This document shows, piece by piece, positions 20,912-20,913 of a stretch of DNA of 20,913 nucleotides. Below the pieces are notes generated by a model. It saw nothing but the letters and a program-made list of their open reading frames with translations. It did no database searches and was not told where the DNA came from. The stretch covers positions 63,822 through 84,734 of the forward strand of contig NW_014578154.1 of NCBI RefSeq assembly GCF_000485595.1. The letters are read 5' to 3'. The position numbers were made by a program, and so were the translations under genes. The DNA is from Priapulus caudatus (lineage: Eukaryota; Priapulida; Priapulimorpha; Priapulimorphida; Priapulidae). The stretch's first letter is position 1. Each line of letters opens with the position of its first letter.

Positions 20912-20913
20912 GT

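Overview
This is animal nuclear DNA. Two split genes with GT–AG introns are conserved in metazoans. Around them lie LINE fossils, short DNA transposons, minisatellites and a TTAGGG-type telomere-like tract. I cannot name the species. The repeat mix (CR1/L2-like LINE with a PHD-like ORF1 finger, CAGGGGC-ended hAT-type MITE, a repeat ending in a CAGACACAC tail) suggests a marine invertebrate, but that is inference.

Layout. 1–8950: one large repeat structure. Two inverted arms of about 1.4 kb (outer ends at 3 and 8949) enclose a loop of about 0.64 kb that holds a decayed LINE reverse-transcriptase piece. The left arm is split at about 1365 by a nested, near-full-length but dead CR1/L2-like LINE on the minus strand (1366–6759). 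8951–10800: gene-free, with a palindrome, a 0.6 kb TIR element carrying a 28-bp minisatellite and telomere-like repeats, and a dispersed repeat. 10870–13363: an intact six-exon SWEET sugar-transporter gene (+ strand, 214 aa). 13364–18141: intergenic. It opens with a 22-bp minisatellite directly at the SWEET stop codon and also holds a 30-bp minisatellite that changes orientation, long purine and pyrimidine tracts and a second 30-bp repeat. 18142–20888: the last four coding exons of a Groucho/TLE co-repressor gene on the minus strand (C-terminal WD40 propeller, 160 whole codons plus one split). Its introns are full of local tandem duplications. The rest of TLE lies beyond the right edge.

The two genes converge and have no evident functional link: one is a membrane sugar carrier, the other a nuclear co-repressor. 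I found no bacterial-type system, CRISPR, virus or operon. The points most worth a second look are the long inverted-repeat element with its nested LINE, the minisatellite cluster together with a sharp rise in third-position GC inside the SWEET gene, and a Ser where SWEETs normally carry a substrate-pocket Asn. All alignments were made by eye; no search was run.
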